A DNA stretch of 64,000 nucleotides from Anaerotignum sp. MSJ-24 (GCF_018918145.1 NZ_JAHLPX010000005.1:186001-250000), one strand, 5' to 3'. Positions 24,013 to 34,290 are shown, counted from the first letter of the stretch. Program-made: numbers and translations. Notes: a model not told the origin generated them from the letters alone.

Positions 24013-25065
24013 TTAAAAGCCGAGATTTTTCTTTATATAATCCTGGTTTCTTGCGTAAATTCTTGCCGATTCATTGGAAATTTGTTTGCTTCGTGCAAGA
24101 CGCAAGAGTGAATTATCCATAGATATTGCACCGATGTCGGCAGATGTGGCTATTGTACTGTCTATCTGTGCTGTTTTGCCTTCACGAATGAGGTTTTTGA
24201 TTGCCGGATTGACAATCATAAGCTCACAGGCAACAACACGTCCCGAGCCGTCTTTTTTGGGGATGAGCTGCTGGGAGATAACGCCGACAAGCGTCATGGA
24301 AAGCTGAGAACGAATCTGATGCTGTTTTGCCTCCTCGAACGAATCAACAATACGGTCGATTGAATCTGCCGCAGAACCCGTATGGAGCGTAGCAAAAACA
24401 AGATGTCCTGTTTCTGCCGCCGTAAGTGCGGTTTCGATTGTTACGGGATCTCGCATTTCTCCGATAAGAATAACATCGGGATCTTCACGAAGTGCGGCAC
24501 GAAGTCCGTTTGCATAGCTTTTTGTATCTCTGCCGATTTCTCGCTGGTTGACGATTGCCTTATCGGGAGTATAGATATACTCGATAGGATCTTCAAGAGT
24601 GAGAATGTGGTCGCATCTTGTGTGGTTTATTTCGTTAAGTATTGCGGCAAGCGTAGTTGACTTACCGGAGCCTGTCTGGCCTGTTACGAGAACGATTCCA
24701 CGCTTAAGTAATGTAAAATTGGTTACAGCCGGAGGCAGTCCGAGTGAATCCAAAAGCGGAATGTTGTCGTTCAAAAGACGGAGAGCGATAGAAGTATGGT
24801 CCTGCTGACTGAATATATTGACACGGATTCGTGTGTCGCAGAGAGTTACCGCAAGGTCAACCTCGCCTTCGTCAAGATATTGCTGATAGCCTTCCTCGCC
24901 TGCAAGCTGTATTGCAAGGGAGTCGCACTCATCATGTGTGAGTATGTGGTCTGTCATGGATCTAAGCTCACCGATAACTCTGTATTTCGGCGGAAGTCCG
25001 CAGATTATATGAATATCGGAGGCATTATTTTCTTTTGCAGCTAAAATAAGATCTTCAATCTTCAT
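24013..25065 (-). CDS. pilT: pilus retraction ATPase PilT
   Basis: A 350-residue hexameric secretion ATPase. Walker A GQTGSGKS (residues 129-136), Asp box LEDPIEY, Walker B DPDVILIGEMRD and His box TGHLVFATLHT are present. The C-terminal AIKNLIREGKTAQI is the PilT-specific AIRNLIRE motif needed for retraction, which separates it from PilB. So this pilus should retract, allowing twitching or DNA uptake. The ATG at 25065 is preferred (AGGTGA upstream); the gene then overlaps pilB by 11 bp. Confidence 0.95.
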   Translation of the reverse strand: MKIEDLILAAKENNASDIHIICGLPPKYRVIGELRSMTDHILTHDECDSLAIQLAGEEGYQQYLDEGEVDLAVTLCDTRIRVNIFSQQDHTSIALRLLNDNIPLLDSLGLPPAVTNFTLLKRGIVLVTGQTGSGKSTTLAAILNEINHTRCDHILTLEDPIEYIYTPDKAIVNQREIGRDTKSYANGLRAALREDPDVILIGEMRDPVTIETALTAAETGHLVFATLHTGSAADSIDRIVDSFEEAKQHQIRSQLSMTLVGVISQQLIPKKDGSGRVVACELMIVNPAIKNLIREGKTAQIDSTIATSADIGAISMDNSLLRLARSKQISNESARIYARNQDYIKKNLGF

Positions 25066-26767
25066 AGTCGTAATCACCTGTGTTTGTTATACGTCTTGCC
25101 TCGGAAATAGTTGTTGTTCCGTCAAGAATAAGCTTGCGGCATCCTTCGGCAAGAGTTGTGAAATGACCGCTTTCGTTTGCTATTGCGGTTATTTCGTCAC
25201 GTTGTTTGTTCTTTGAAATTGCGGTTCTGAGCTTTCCGTCAAGAAGAAGTATTTCAAAAACACCTATACGTCCACGATAGCCTGTGCCGTAGCAGGCAGA
25301 ACAGCCTTTGCCATGATAGAATTTATGGCCGGCGGCAGTTTCCTTTGTAAAGCCTACGCTTTTTAATTCCTCTTCTGTTGGAGTATATTCCTCACGACAT
25401 TCGGGACATATTTTTCTTACAAGACGCTGTGAAATAACGCCGTTTAATGCACTGGAGATAAGATAAGGCTCAACACCTATATCCAGAAGTCGCTCTATGG
25501 TTGCGATGGCATTGTTGGTATGGATAGTAGAAAGAACGAGATGTCCTGTTATGGCGGCACGCATTGCTATCTGTGCGGTTTCACCGTCACGTATTTCGCC
25601 GACAGCGATAATATCCGGGTCCTGACGGAGTATGGAACGAAGACCGCCGGCAAAGGTCATGCCTGTTTTTTCGTTTATCTGTACCTGGTTTATGCCGTGT
25701 ATGTTGTATTCGACGGGATCTTCAAGAGTAACAAGGTTTACAAGCTCTGTGTTAAGCTCTCGGATCATTGAATACATAGTTGATGTTTTACCGGAACCGG
25801 TAGGGCCGGCTATAAGTATAACGCCGCCGTTTTTATTATTTATCAGATAGTTGTACTTTGCGAGATTTTCGTCCTTGAGACCGATTTTTTCCTTGCTTAA
25901 AAGCTGTGAGTTCTTGTCAAGAATACGGATAACGAACTTTTCGCCGTTTATTGTAGGTATGGTTGACATACGAAGGTCAATATCGGAATTTTTGATTCTT
26001 ACGTTTGAACGGCCGTCCTGCGGAACCTTACGCTCCGTAATGTCCATGTTTCCCATTATCTTAAGACGGGAGATAACGGAAGACTGAAGGTTTTTCGGAA
26101 CAGACATAATTGTTTTAAGAAGTCCGTCGATACGCATTCGCACACGAAGCTCGTCCTCTTCCGGCTCAAGGTGAATATCGCTGGCGTGCTCAACAATAGC
26201 ACGCTCGATAAGAGAGTTTACAAGTCGGATAGTAGGAGCGGACTGGTTATCGTTTTCCAGTGAGTTTACGTTATCCATAGCGAAAGAAGGTGTGTCGGAA
26301 ATCTCTCGCTTCATTTCCTCGATAGCTCTTGCGGCACCTTCGTTTCCGTAAAGTGTGGCAATTTCACGCTCGATAGAATCGGCGGTTGCTATCATCGGGA
26401 TAACACGTTTTCTTGTAGCGTTTTTAACGTCCTCTATCGCAACGAAGTTAAGAGGGTCGCTCATGGCTATGTATAAAGCGTTACCGATAAGCTTAACGGG
26501 AACCAGGCCATGCTTTTTAGCAATGTTTTTAGGAAGAATTTCAGTAAGCTGAGGCGATATGGATGCGGTAGAAAGGTCGATTGCTTCAACACCGAGCTGC
26601 ATCTGAAGAGCCTCGATTAACTGGCTTTCTGTTATTATTCCTTCTTCTATAAGTTCTTTACCTAAACGGTTTTTGGTTATTTTCTGATTTTTTAATGCCG
26701 ATTCGAGCTGTTCCTGCGTGATAAGTCCGGCAGAAATAAGCAGGTCACCGAGTCTTGCGTATCTCAT
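25055..26767 (-). CDS. pilB: pilus assembly ATPase PilB (GspE family)
   Basis: A 570-residue assembly ATPase. The MshEN N-terminal domain (about 1-150) begins RYARLGDLLISAGLITQEQL. The catalytic half has Walker A GPTGSGKT (321-328), LEDPVEYNI, Walker B DPDIIAVGEIRDGET and TGHLVLSTIHTN. A tetracysteine zinc motif (ICPECREEY and GCSACYGTGYRGR) is typical of PilB/GspE and absent from PilT. MshEN domains of this type may bind c-di-GMP; that is possible but not shown here. The ATG 26767 follows AAGGAG by 11 nt; a GTG at 26779 overlaps that site. Confidence 0.95.
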   Translation of the reverse strand: MRYARLGDLLISAGLITQEQLESALKNQKITKNRLGKELIEEGIITESQLIEALQMQLGVEAIDLSTASISPQLTEILPKNIAKKHGLVPVKLIGNALYIAMSDPLNFVAIEDVKNATRKRVIPMIATADSIEREIATLYGNEGAARAIEEMKREISDTPSFAMDNVNSLENDNQSAPTIRLVNSLIERAIVEHASDIHLEPEEDELRVRMRIDGLLKTIMSVPKNLQSSVISRLKIMGNMDITERKVPQDGRSNVRIKNSDIDLRMSTIPTINGEKFVIRILDKNSQLLSKEKIGLKDENLAKYNYLINNKNGGVILIAGPTGSGKTSTMYSMIRELNTELVNLVTLEDPVEYNIHGINQVQINEKTGMTFAGGLRSILRQDPDIIAVGEIRDGETAQIAMRAAITGHLVLSTIHTNNAIATIERLLDIGVEPYLISSALNGVISQRLVRKICPECREEYTPTEEELKSVGFTKETAAGHKFYHGKGCSACYGTGYRGRIGVFEILLLDGKLRTAISKNKQRDEITAIANESGHFTTLAEGCRKLILDGTTTISEARRITNTGDYDYED

Positions 26768-26788
26768 TATATTTGTCACTCCTTAATG

Positions 26789-27301
26789 TCAGGATATAGT
26801 TCTGAAGCTGAAAGTAAAGGTTTTTGATAAATCGGAATACATTTTGCTCTGCAATGTATAGCTTCCGGTAAATTCTCCGTCGTTGTAATTTAACTGAAAA
26901 TCAGTCATTTTTGATGCTGTATATGTGCTTCCGCCTATAAGAGGCTTAAGATGGTCGCCGATAACGTCGTCGGAAATGTCATTTGTTGTGTTTATGTATA
27001 AAAAGCCTTGCTTTATTACAAAATGTCCGTCATCAATGCTGTAATTTTTGTTTGAGAACGATGAAACTGTGTTTGTGTCATCTGCACAGTTTATATCATA
27101 AGCATATCTCAAAACATCGGAGAGAGCTATATCTATCGTTGATGCGGTCAGGTCGCTTTCCGATACGAAAAGAGATCTTTTATATACTCGGTTTGATGCA
27201 CTTATTCCTATGGTGACGCATGATGCAACCAAAAGGACAATTATAAGGGCAACGAGCGTTTCCAGCAGAGAAAAGCCTTTAGAGGACTTAAGCTTATCCA
27301 T
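26789..27301 (-). CDS. minor pilin (PilW/GspJ-like)
   Basis: A 170-residue prepilin. Leader MDKLKSSKG is cut after Gly9; the mature end is FSLLETLVALIIVLLVASC with Glu at +5. The remainder is a beta-rich soluble domain. Its start overlaps the end of the preceding minor pilin gene by 8 bp, and pilB follows 21 bp later. Such minor pilins prime pilus assembly at the tip. Confidence 0.85.
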   Translation of the reverse strand: MDKLKSSKGFSLLETLVALIIVLLVASCVTIGISASNRVYKRSLFVSESDLTASTIDIALSDVLRYAYDINCADDTNTVSSFSNKNYSIDDGHFVIKQGFLYINTTNDISDDVIGDHLKPLIGGSTYTASKMTDFQLNYNDGEFTGSYTLQSKMYSDLSKTFTFSFRTIS

Positions 27302-27611
27302 TGTTTGTCACCTCCGAAGGAATACGGTAAGAACGAAGTCCGTCTTCTTTTCCGTAGTATTCAACCGAATATCTATATGTTCCGGATTCACTTTTGACAG
27401 TTATCTGGCCTTTTGCCGGATTCTGCAAGCCTTCTGCGGCGGCAAGCTCATCACGGAAGTTTGTATCTGAGCTTTCAACCTTTCTGTTTATATTGGTTGA
27501 CGCTATTGTCATGTTTACAAGTATGATTGCCGAAAAGGTGATTATTACTATTGCAACAAGTGTTTCCACAAGTGTTTCGCCTTTAGAAGCTCTTTTGCGG
27601 ATATTACGCAT
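27294..27611 (-). CDS. minor pilin (PilV/GspI-like)
   Basis: A 105-residue prepilin. The leader MRNIRKRASKG is cut after Gly11; the mature end ETLVETLVAIVIITFSAIILVN has Glu at +5 but also Glu instead of Phe at +1. It is small and overlaps its neighbours by 8 bp on both sides, so the minor pilin genes are translationally coupled. Confidence 0.82.
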   Translation of the reverse strand: MRNIRKRASKGETLVETLVAIVIITFSAIILVNMTIASTNINRKVESSDTNFRDELAAAEGLQNPAKGQITVKSESGTYRYSVEYYGKEDGLRSYRIPSEVTNNG

Positions 27612-28401
27612 TTGTCGTTACCCCCTTTGTTATTGTGCCTGAATCGTAGGTAACTGTTGTATTCAAAGTATATATAGTTACATCAAAACCACGCTCTACT
27701 TCGTGTTCTTCATCGCCTTCATCGGTTTTAACAATTTCAAGAACCAAATGCTTATCTGAATTCGGTTTGTACTCGATTTGTTCATCGACACTTCCCTTGT
27801 TTGGAGAAATGACTACCGGATTAAATCTGAGAGTTAAGGCATAGTCCGAAACAGCGTTTTCGGCTATTGTAAGATAAAAGATAGTTCCGTAGGTTTGTGT
27901 ATTAAAAATCATTTTTACTTTTACATCGGGTATATCGGTATCTGCCGATGATACAGTAAATTCCTTTTCTATTTCCGAAGGCACTATTGTAGGTGCATAG
28001 TATTTTGTATGTGAACGATATGCGGTATAAACTACATCGGCTATATCAGCCTTTAAACCGGCATCATCGTTGTTTTCGTAGGTCATTTCATCGCATACAT
28101 CTGCTACGTCGGTATGTTTTTCCGGACTCATCCAGTCATAATATCCGTAGCACTGGTATACGGTGTTGTTTTCCCATGCGGAATAAACCGTTCCGCCGAG
28201 AGAAGTTCTTATTAATTCGGCAGCAGAGCTTAATGCAAGATATTCCTGCTGTTCTGCTTCACGTTTTCTCATCTTGTCTGCATTTCCTGCGGCTGATGAA
28301 AGGATTACCGAGCCGACCATAACGCAGACAAGGAGAAGAACAAGTGCAATTATAAGTGAGGCACCACTCTGGCTTTTAAGTTTTTTAGATATTCTGTTCA
28401 A
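27604..28401 (-). CDS. PilX-like pilin-related protein
   Basis: A 265-residue protein with an N-terminal segment KKLKSQSGASLIIALVLLLVCVMVGSVILSS, like the PilX_N domain. A cleavage site after Gly13 is plausible but the +5 Glu is absent (Ile18), as in some GspK/PilX minor subunits that sit at the pilus tip. The start appears to be TTG at 28401, 10 nt after AAGGAGG. The rest is a beta-rich soluble domain with no catalytic motif. It lies between the giant pilin and the short minor pilins. Confidence 0.75.
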   Translation of the reverse strand: MNRISKKLKSQSGASLIIALVLLLVCVMVGSVILSSAAGNADKMRKREAEQQEYLALSSAAELIRTSLGGTVYSAWENNTVYQCYGYYDWMSPEKHTDVADVCDEMTYENNDDAGLKADIADVVYTAYRSHTKYYAPTIVPSEIEKEFTVSSADTDIPDVKVKMIFNTQTYGTIFYLTIAENAVSDYALTLRFNPVVISPNKGSVDEQIEYKPNSDKHLVLEIVKTDEGDEEHEVERGFDVTIYTLNTTVTYDSGTITKGVTTNA

Positions 28402-28431
28402 AATAGTGATGCCTCCTTGAGTAGTTAAAAG

Positions 28432-31400
28432 TTAATTGTAAGTAAAAGTCTGATCTGTCGTTGAATACTTAAATGTATAAGCGGCATTATATTTTTCGTT
28501 TTTGATAGTCAAGCTATCCATTGTTATAGTTCCGAGTTTAAAGTTGTTTGAAATATTTATAGCATATAAATCGCCGTCAATATTTTCAATACTTAAATAT
28601 TGAGTACTGTTACCCCATGGTATTTCCTTTGAACGTAATTTGTCATTTCCGTCCTTATAGTTAAGTGATATTGTCCAGTCGGACAGATGTCTTTGAATAT
28701 CCGAATCACACAATACAGCAAGTGATGTAGGGTAAGATGTACTATATGAATAATCATTGTTGATATATGTTGTTACTTTTCCGTCAGTTGAGTCAACGCA
28801 TACGCCGTTTCCTTTATAGCTTCTGCCGTTCGTGAAATATTTTACAACACCTATTCTACCACTATCCAGCGATTTTGCCCAGTCTCCGCAGTGGTCTAAT
28901 GAAGAAATTCTCGGATAAGGATATGTTGTATCATCAATATCCGTATCTTTAGGCCATGTATGACCGGCATTGTTTGTTGTAAATGCGGTTGATATATTAA
29001 GGCTCTTTATTTCTCTTAACGATTTTCTTGTTCCGGCACTTGTTCCTGTAACGGAATAATTTATGCCGGCCGCACTGTAAGCCCAATAGCATGAATTTGT
29101 TGCTATCGAATTGCTTGGCGGTGCAAAACCATATGAGGTCTTTGCGTTTATTTCGGATATTGTATAGCAGTTGCTTATTGAACCGTTTTTGTCGTTCGCT
29201 CCGACAAAGCCTGCGCCGGTTGCCTCTGCCGAATTAACCTTGCCTGCCACATAGCAGTTGGATATTGTTCCTGTATTGGAACGGGTGAAACCGGAAGCAA
29301 AGCCGTAATCCGATGTTACGTCACAGTTAGCATAGCAGGAAGAAATTTTTCCGCTGTTAAGAGCGACAAAGCCGGATGCGAATACTGTTCCGTATGCCGT
29401 TACAGAACCTTCTGTGAAACAGTTATTTATTGTTCCGAAGTTCGATACTGCCAACGGAGCTGTGCTTACCGCTGATGATTCAACGGCGGCATCAATTATT
29501 GCAGTGTTTGTTACCGTTCCGTTTGCGGCTATTGTGTTAAATAACGGTTTAGTAAGACCGATTATGTAATTACCTTTATTTCCTATGCTGTTGTAGCTTC
29601 CGTAGTGAGCACCGCTGCCTCCCGAAACATAACCGCCATCAAAATTATAGCCTTTATTATCGATGTTTCCGGTTGAGTCGGAAGCATATATGTTGTGAGT
29701 AACCTTTATATACCATCCGGCAGAGGCGTTGCTCATGTTCTGGAGCTGTTCGGCTGTTCTGACCTGGAAACGGTTTGCGGTTGAATTTGTGAGTGCTTTA
29801 TCCGATATTGCATTTGCAAAGTAAGGATTGATATATACTGTTACCGATTTACTTGATGAAATATTATAATCTACAATATTATAATCAACTCTTACCGAAC
29901 TGTAAATATTTGTTCCGTTCGGTTTGATACGGTTTACTGCGGCAGCTGTAAGTTTATAAAGATTATAGGTGCCTTTACCTATCTTTATATTTGAAAGAAC
30001 CTCGTCACCGTTTGAAACCTCAAGTCCGTTGAGAGATATTTTATGTGTATCTCCGCTGAGATGGAATAAACCATAGCCTGCTGATGTGATTCTCTTTGAA
30101 TTTGTCGTATCCATGGTTCCGACTGAAACCATTTTCCCTTCATCGTCCATGTAATTATAGAAGTAGGTATCATCGGAATATTTTTCATAGTACGCAATAT
30201 ATCCGGTAGGAAGAGGATTTGCCTCCGCATACCAGTCACCGAAGTGGAGATAATCTCCGTAGGTCTTTGTTTCCGGATCATAATCTCTTACAACGGCAGG
30301 GAACGGATAATTCCTTCCCTTAAGGTCGTCCGACCAAGGATATGTGTTGTCAGCCGAAGCTTTTCCCGAAGCGGCGGCGTTGCCATACTTAGGAAGCGTT
30401 ACTTCGGTGAGTTCAGTGTAATCACACGCAGTATAACCAAGACAGTTGGGATAGCCCGACCATGGTGTCCTTACTGTTGTATTAACGATAGTGTTTTTAA
30501 GATAATAACAACTGTTAACGGTAAGTGTTTTGTAATCACTTGAAATACCATAAGCACGTACATCACCCTTAAGGTTTTCGCCGTTTATCGTGCAATAGCT
30601 GTAGCTCTGTGTTATTTTCTGAGCTCTCTTACTTTCGTTATTATTACCCCAGTATGCACCGTAAATATTGTCAAAGCCGCCGGCAATACCTCCGACGTAT
30701 GCAATACCTCCTCCGTATGTAACGGAGATTTCGCCTCCGGCATAGGAATTTATTATTGAGCCTCGGCCGTTTAAACCTCCGACAAGACCGCCAATCAGCT
30801 TATATTGGGGATTAAACGAAGAATTTGTATCTGCTTTGACAATTTTGGAAACAGCAGAGCAGTTTTCAATCTTACCAAAGCACTCTCCGACAAGACCACC
30901 AATAGCATAAGGATTATGCTTTTTTCCGTTTGAGTCGGATTCTATTCCCTGTGCAACTGTATATCCGGAAACGGAGCAGTTGTACATTGTAGAATATGTA
31001 TGACTGTATGGGTCAGTGTTGCCGTAATTCTTTATATACTCCTTATCACTTTCGCATTCAACATAGAGCAGACCGACCATTGCACCGACACCGGAATGTT
31101 TTTCATCGGTAGCACGATAGTATGATTTTACATATCCGCTTTCGTTATCGGGATCTGATGCAATCATATGAATGTTTTTAAGAGTCGCCTCCTGAACCTC
31201 TCCGAAAAGGCCGGTGAACTGATAGTTGTCTTCCTCGTATGTAACACATCTATAATCGATAATAACCTTATTCTGTCCGTCATAAGTGTTACGGAAGTTG
31301 CTCGGTGAATACTTTACACCGCTCGGAGTTGTGAACGGCTGTGAGTTAGGTCTTCCGATAGGAACATTTCTGTATGTATTTCCCTTTGATGTATCCATAA

Positions 31401-34290
31401 GGTCATATGTTTTACCGCAGTAGGTTTTTACATATGTTCCGAAGTTAATATCGGTTTCCTGTAAGAAATACATTTTTTTACTTCCGTTAAATGTGTTCCA
31501 GTAATATGATGCATGACCTAAAGCGTTTATATGTCTTGCACTTCTTACATAAACCGGATTGTCTTCTCCGGTAGGGTCATCGGGACATTTTGCATTTGTA
31601 ACGCTTATGTCGGGATTTATTGCATTCTTTGCAAAGTCCGGGCAGTAGAAGAATGTGTAATTTTCGAATTTAGCCTCTGTATTTATATAGCCCGTAACTG
31701 TGATTTTATCGTAAAATCTTGCGGCATTGTTTCTCTCGGTCATCTGGAGAACATACGGAAGCTGGAATATTTTACAACTTGTTACCGTATAGGAAGAACC
31801 GTCATTTACGTTTTTAAATTCCAATGTTGCATTGTTATCAATTCTTACAGATAAGCCGTCGCCTGCTGTTTCGCTTATTTTAACGGTATTAAGCTTTGCG
31901 TTTTTGTCTATATCGTCGTTAAGCTTATATGTATAGCTTGATAAAGAATAAATACTCATTATTGCATAGCCGTCTTCTATACAGGTTTCATCTCTTAAGG
32001 TATCGACCTTCCAGTTGTTAAGACCACCTGTATCAAGATCGGCATTAACAGCCGTAAGGCTTGTTTCCGCATAGTAGCCGAAATATTTTCCGTCGGCATC
32101 GGGAGTTGCATATTTTTCATAATATACAAGCGATGTCTGAAGCTTAAGCTCTGCCGGCCAGTCGCCGTAATGATCCATAAGAGAACCGTTTGAATCGTTA
32201 AGCATAGCAAAAGGGAATACCGCATTGGCAAGCTCTGTTGAGTACGGATGGCTGTTTGCCTTGCTGTTTGTTATGCCTTTCTTTAAATCCGTATATCCGT
32301 AAGCGAAAGCACCGGAAGGAATATAATAATCCGAGTTGTAATTTGCCTGGCGAAGGAATTTACAATCCGTAAGACCTATGCTGGTTGCGTTTCTGTTTCC
32401 GCAGATTGCCGCAGATGTGTTTAAATCAACGGAATCATCTTCTCTTGCTACTCGTCCGTAAGCGTTACATCTTGTTATAAGTCCGCTCGTTGCATAGCCG
32501 ACAATTCCGGCTGAATAGCCCTGTGCGGTAATATCGGAGGTTGAATAACAATCTGTAAGTGAAGCCGATCGTGCAAAACCGACTATACCGCCTGCGTAGT
32601 TGAGTGTTGTTGTTATATCTCCGGAGGTATAGCATTTACCGATTATGCCGCTTTCGTGATAGCCTATAAGACCTCCGGCATAAGAAGATGCCTTGACATT
32701 TATTGCACCGAAGGAATCGGTGAATGTAACGCCTCTTGAAGTTTTGCCGACAAGTCCGCCGGCATTACTGCCTCTTGCTGTTATCATGTATTTTTCAACT
32801 CTGTCAGCCATATCGGGAAGATGTCTTCCGTATTCATCGACATTAGTAAGATAAACGCCTGTTGATATAACACTTCCGCCATTCATTTCTCCGGCAAGAG
32901 CACCGACATTGCTTATACCGTCAACATCGATATTCACAAGACGGGTATTCTGAACGGTACAGTTGTTAAGCGTTTCAAAAAGTCCTGTGCTTGTCGATGA
33001 CGATGTATTTGCTATTTTGAAGTGGTTAATGCTGTTGTTGTTGCCGTTATATGTTGTTCCGTTGAAAAGAGTTGAGTTGTTTATAGGTTTAATACCTGTT
33101 TCTGCATAAGGGTTTGCCAACGGCTTTCCTTTTATAATTGCGTCATCATCCCAGTTCTTTGAACCTACATCGGTGCTTTTTACTTCAAAATCTATCGGTG
33201 CGGTTTGCGTTATTGTTATTCCGCCTTTTTTAGCGTCATAAATTGTGCTTCTGAGGTTGTTAAGATGACGTACCGCATGGACGGTGATATTTCCGTCTGC
33301 ATCTCTTGAACCGAATAAGCTGTTTACATTTGAAACTTCTCCGTAGCCGGTAAGAGTCATTCCGTCATATGAATATGTAAGGCTTATTGCTACTTTAAGA
33401 TTATCGCCGGGATTAAGTTTTCCGTTAGTAATCTTTTCAAAGGATTCGCGATCGCCACGAATACTGTCAAACAGAGTGTTAAATGAAAGCGTATCGTTTC
33501 TGAGCCAGAAATCCGTACCGCCTCGTAAATCGGTTGACCATATATGCTCTGTTTCGTTCCCGGAAACATACTCTTCGTCTGTAAGAGTTACCGTAGCGAT
33601 TATATAACGCTGTGTTTTAAGGAGTTTTCTTACACCTGAGCATGTAACTTTGGCATATAAATCTTCTTTGTTGATTATATCTATAGTAGGATTCAAATTT
33701 TCGGGATAATCCGATTCGGCCGAAAGACCGATTGAACCGCCGTAATAGCCTATCATTACAGGTTTTCTGTCCGAACGGTCTCTTGAAGGAAGTCCGTTGA
33801 AATTAACTTCGTCATAAACAAAGCTCTTTTTGGCATAAAATACACCATAGACGTCACCTGATTCCGGATTAAGTTCGATTATGAAATGGCCGTTCTGGTC
33901 AAGCGAAGATACAAGTATTGAATCGTCGCCTATTATATAATCCTGTAAAATAGAATCGTTATTGTTCAGTACATAAAGTTTTTTCCAGTCATCGTCGCCT
34001 AAATCGTAATCCTGCGGACACATATCCGTTTCACTAAGTCTTCGTCCGAGATACCCGGCTTCGAGATCGTCCTGGAAATTAGCGAGAGATCCCGTTGCTT
34101 TCATGGTTGTAAGCTTGTTTTGCGTTACAAGATATATCTGCCGGGCTGTGTCGTCAAGCTCCGCAATCATAAGATTTTTTCTGAGTGAGGATATTGCCGG
34201 AATGGCAATAGCAAGCGTAATTATGATTATTCCGATTGTAATAAGAAGCTCTTGGAGAGTGAAGCCTTTTTTATTATTTATTTTTTTCAT
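28432..34290 (-). CDS. giant prepilin-like adhesin with GLUG repeats (1952 residues)
   Basis: A prepilin leader MKKINNKKG is cut after Gly9, followed by FTLQELLITIGIIIITLAIAIPAISSLRKN with Glu at +5. The usual pilin is 120-200 residues; this one carries about 1900 more. Three zones have GLUG-type repeats (for example SYAGGLIGYHESGIIGKCYTSGDI and SYAGGEISVTYGGG), at about 450-650, 1050-1250 and 1630-1760, consistent with beta-helix stalks. Each zone is followed by a shared H-x-GDW motif near residues 708, 1351 and 1803, and the first two then have YYEKY. It is first in the pilus operon. It is probably an adhesin displayed at the tip of the pilus; the ligand is unknown. Confidence 0.85.
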   Translation of the reverse strand: MKKINNKKGFTLQELLITIGIIIITLAIAIPAISSLRKNLMIAELDDTARQIYLVTQNKLTTMKATGSLANFQDDLEAGYLGRRLSETDMCPQDYDLGDDDWKKLYVLNNNDSILQDYIIGDDSILVSSLDQNGHFIIELNPESGDVYGVFYAKKSFVYDEVNFNGLPSRDRSDRKPVMIGYYGGSIGLSAESDYPENLNPTIDIINKEDLYAKVTCSGVRKLLKTQRYIIATVTLTDEEYVSGNETEHIWSTDLRGGTDFWLRNDTLSFNTLFDSIRGDRESFEKITNGKLNPGDNLKVAISLTYSYDGMTLTGYGEVSNVNSLFGSRDADGNITVHAVRHLNNLRSTIYDAKKGGITITQTAPIDFEVKSTDVGSKNWDDDAIIKGKPLANPYAETGIKPINNSTLFNGTTYNGNNNSINHFKIANTSSSTSTGLFETLNNCTVQNTRLVNIDVDGISNVGALAGEMNGGSVISTGVYLTNVDEYGRHLPDMADRVEKYMITARGSNAGGLVGKTSRGVTFTDSFGAINVKASSYAGGLIGYHESGIIGKCYTSGDITTTLNYAGGIVGFARSASLTDCYSTSDITAQGYSAGIVGYATSGLITRCNAYGRVAREDDSVDLNTSAAICGNRNATSIGLTDCKFLRQANYNSDYYIPSGAFAYGYTDLKKGITNSKANSHPYSTELANAVFPFAMLNDSNGSLMDHYGDWPAELKLQTSLVYYEKYATPDADGKYFGYYAETSLTAVNADLDTGGLNNWKVDTLRDETCIEDGYAIMSIYSLSSYTYKLNDDIDKNAKLNTVKISETAGDGLSVRIDNNATLEFKNVNDGSSYTVTSCKIFQLPYVLQMTERNNAARFYDKITVTGYINTEAKFENYTFFYCPDFAKNAINPDISVTNAKCPDDPTGEDNPVYVRSARHINALGHASYYWNTFNGSKKMYFLQETDINFGTYVKTYCGKTYDLMDTSKGNTYRNVPIGRPNSQPFTTPSGVKYSPSNFRNTYDGQNKVIIDYRCVTYEEDNYQFTGLFGEVQEATLKNIHMIASDPDNESGYVKSYYRATDEKHSGVGAMVGLLYVECESDKEYIKNYGNTDPYSHTYSTMYNCSVSGYTVAQGIESDSNGKKHNPYAIGGLVGECFGKIENCSAVSKIVKADTNSSFNPQYKLIGGLVGGLNGRGSIINSYAGGEISVTYGGGIAYVGGIAGGFDNIYGAYWGNNNESKRAQKITQSYSYCTINGENLKGDVRAYGISSDYKTLTVNSCYYLKNTIVNTTVRTPWSGYPNCLGYTACDYTELTEVTLPKYGNAAASGKASADNTYPWSDDLKGRNYPFPAVVRDYDPETKTYGDYLHFGDWYAEANPLPTGYIAYYEKYSDDTYFYNYMDDEGKMVSVGTMDTTNSKRITSAGYGLFHLSGDTHKISLNGLEVSNGDEVLSNIKIGKGTYNLYKLTAAAVNRIKPNGTNIYSSVRVDYNIVDYNISSSKSVTVYINPYFANAISDKALTNSTANRFQVRTAEQLQNMSNASAGWYIKVTHNIYASDSTGNIDNKGYNFDGGYVSGGSGAHYGSYNSIGNKGNYIIGLTKPLFNTIAANGTVTNTAIIDAAVESSAVSTAPLAVSNFGTINNCFTEGSVTAYGTVFASGFVALNSGKISSCYANCDVTSDYGFASGFTRSNTGTISNCYVAGKVNSAEATGAGFVGANDKNGSISNCYTISEINAKTSYGFAPPSNSIATNSCYWAYSAAGINYSVTGTSAGTRKSLREIKSLNISTAFTTNNAGHTWPKDTDIDDTTYPYPRISSLDHCGDWAKSLDSGRIGVVKYFTNGRSYKGNGVCVDSTDGKVTTYINNDYSYSTSYPTSLAVLCDSDIQRHLSDWTISLNYKDGNDKLRSKEIPWGNSTQYLSIENIDGDLYAINISNNFKLGTITMDSLTIKNEKYNAAYTFKYSTTDQTFTYN

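Noticed and set aside
30244-31854. Plus-strand open frames inside the giant pilin gene
   Set aside because: They are antisense shadows with no ribosome binding sites and no recognisable product.
28432-34290. CRISPR-like or tandem DNA repeats in the giant pilin gene
   Set aside because: The repeats are at protein level (GLUG), differ in DNA sequence and spacing, and the reading frame is unbroken.
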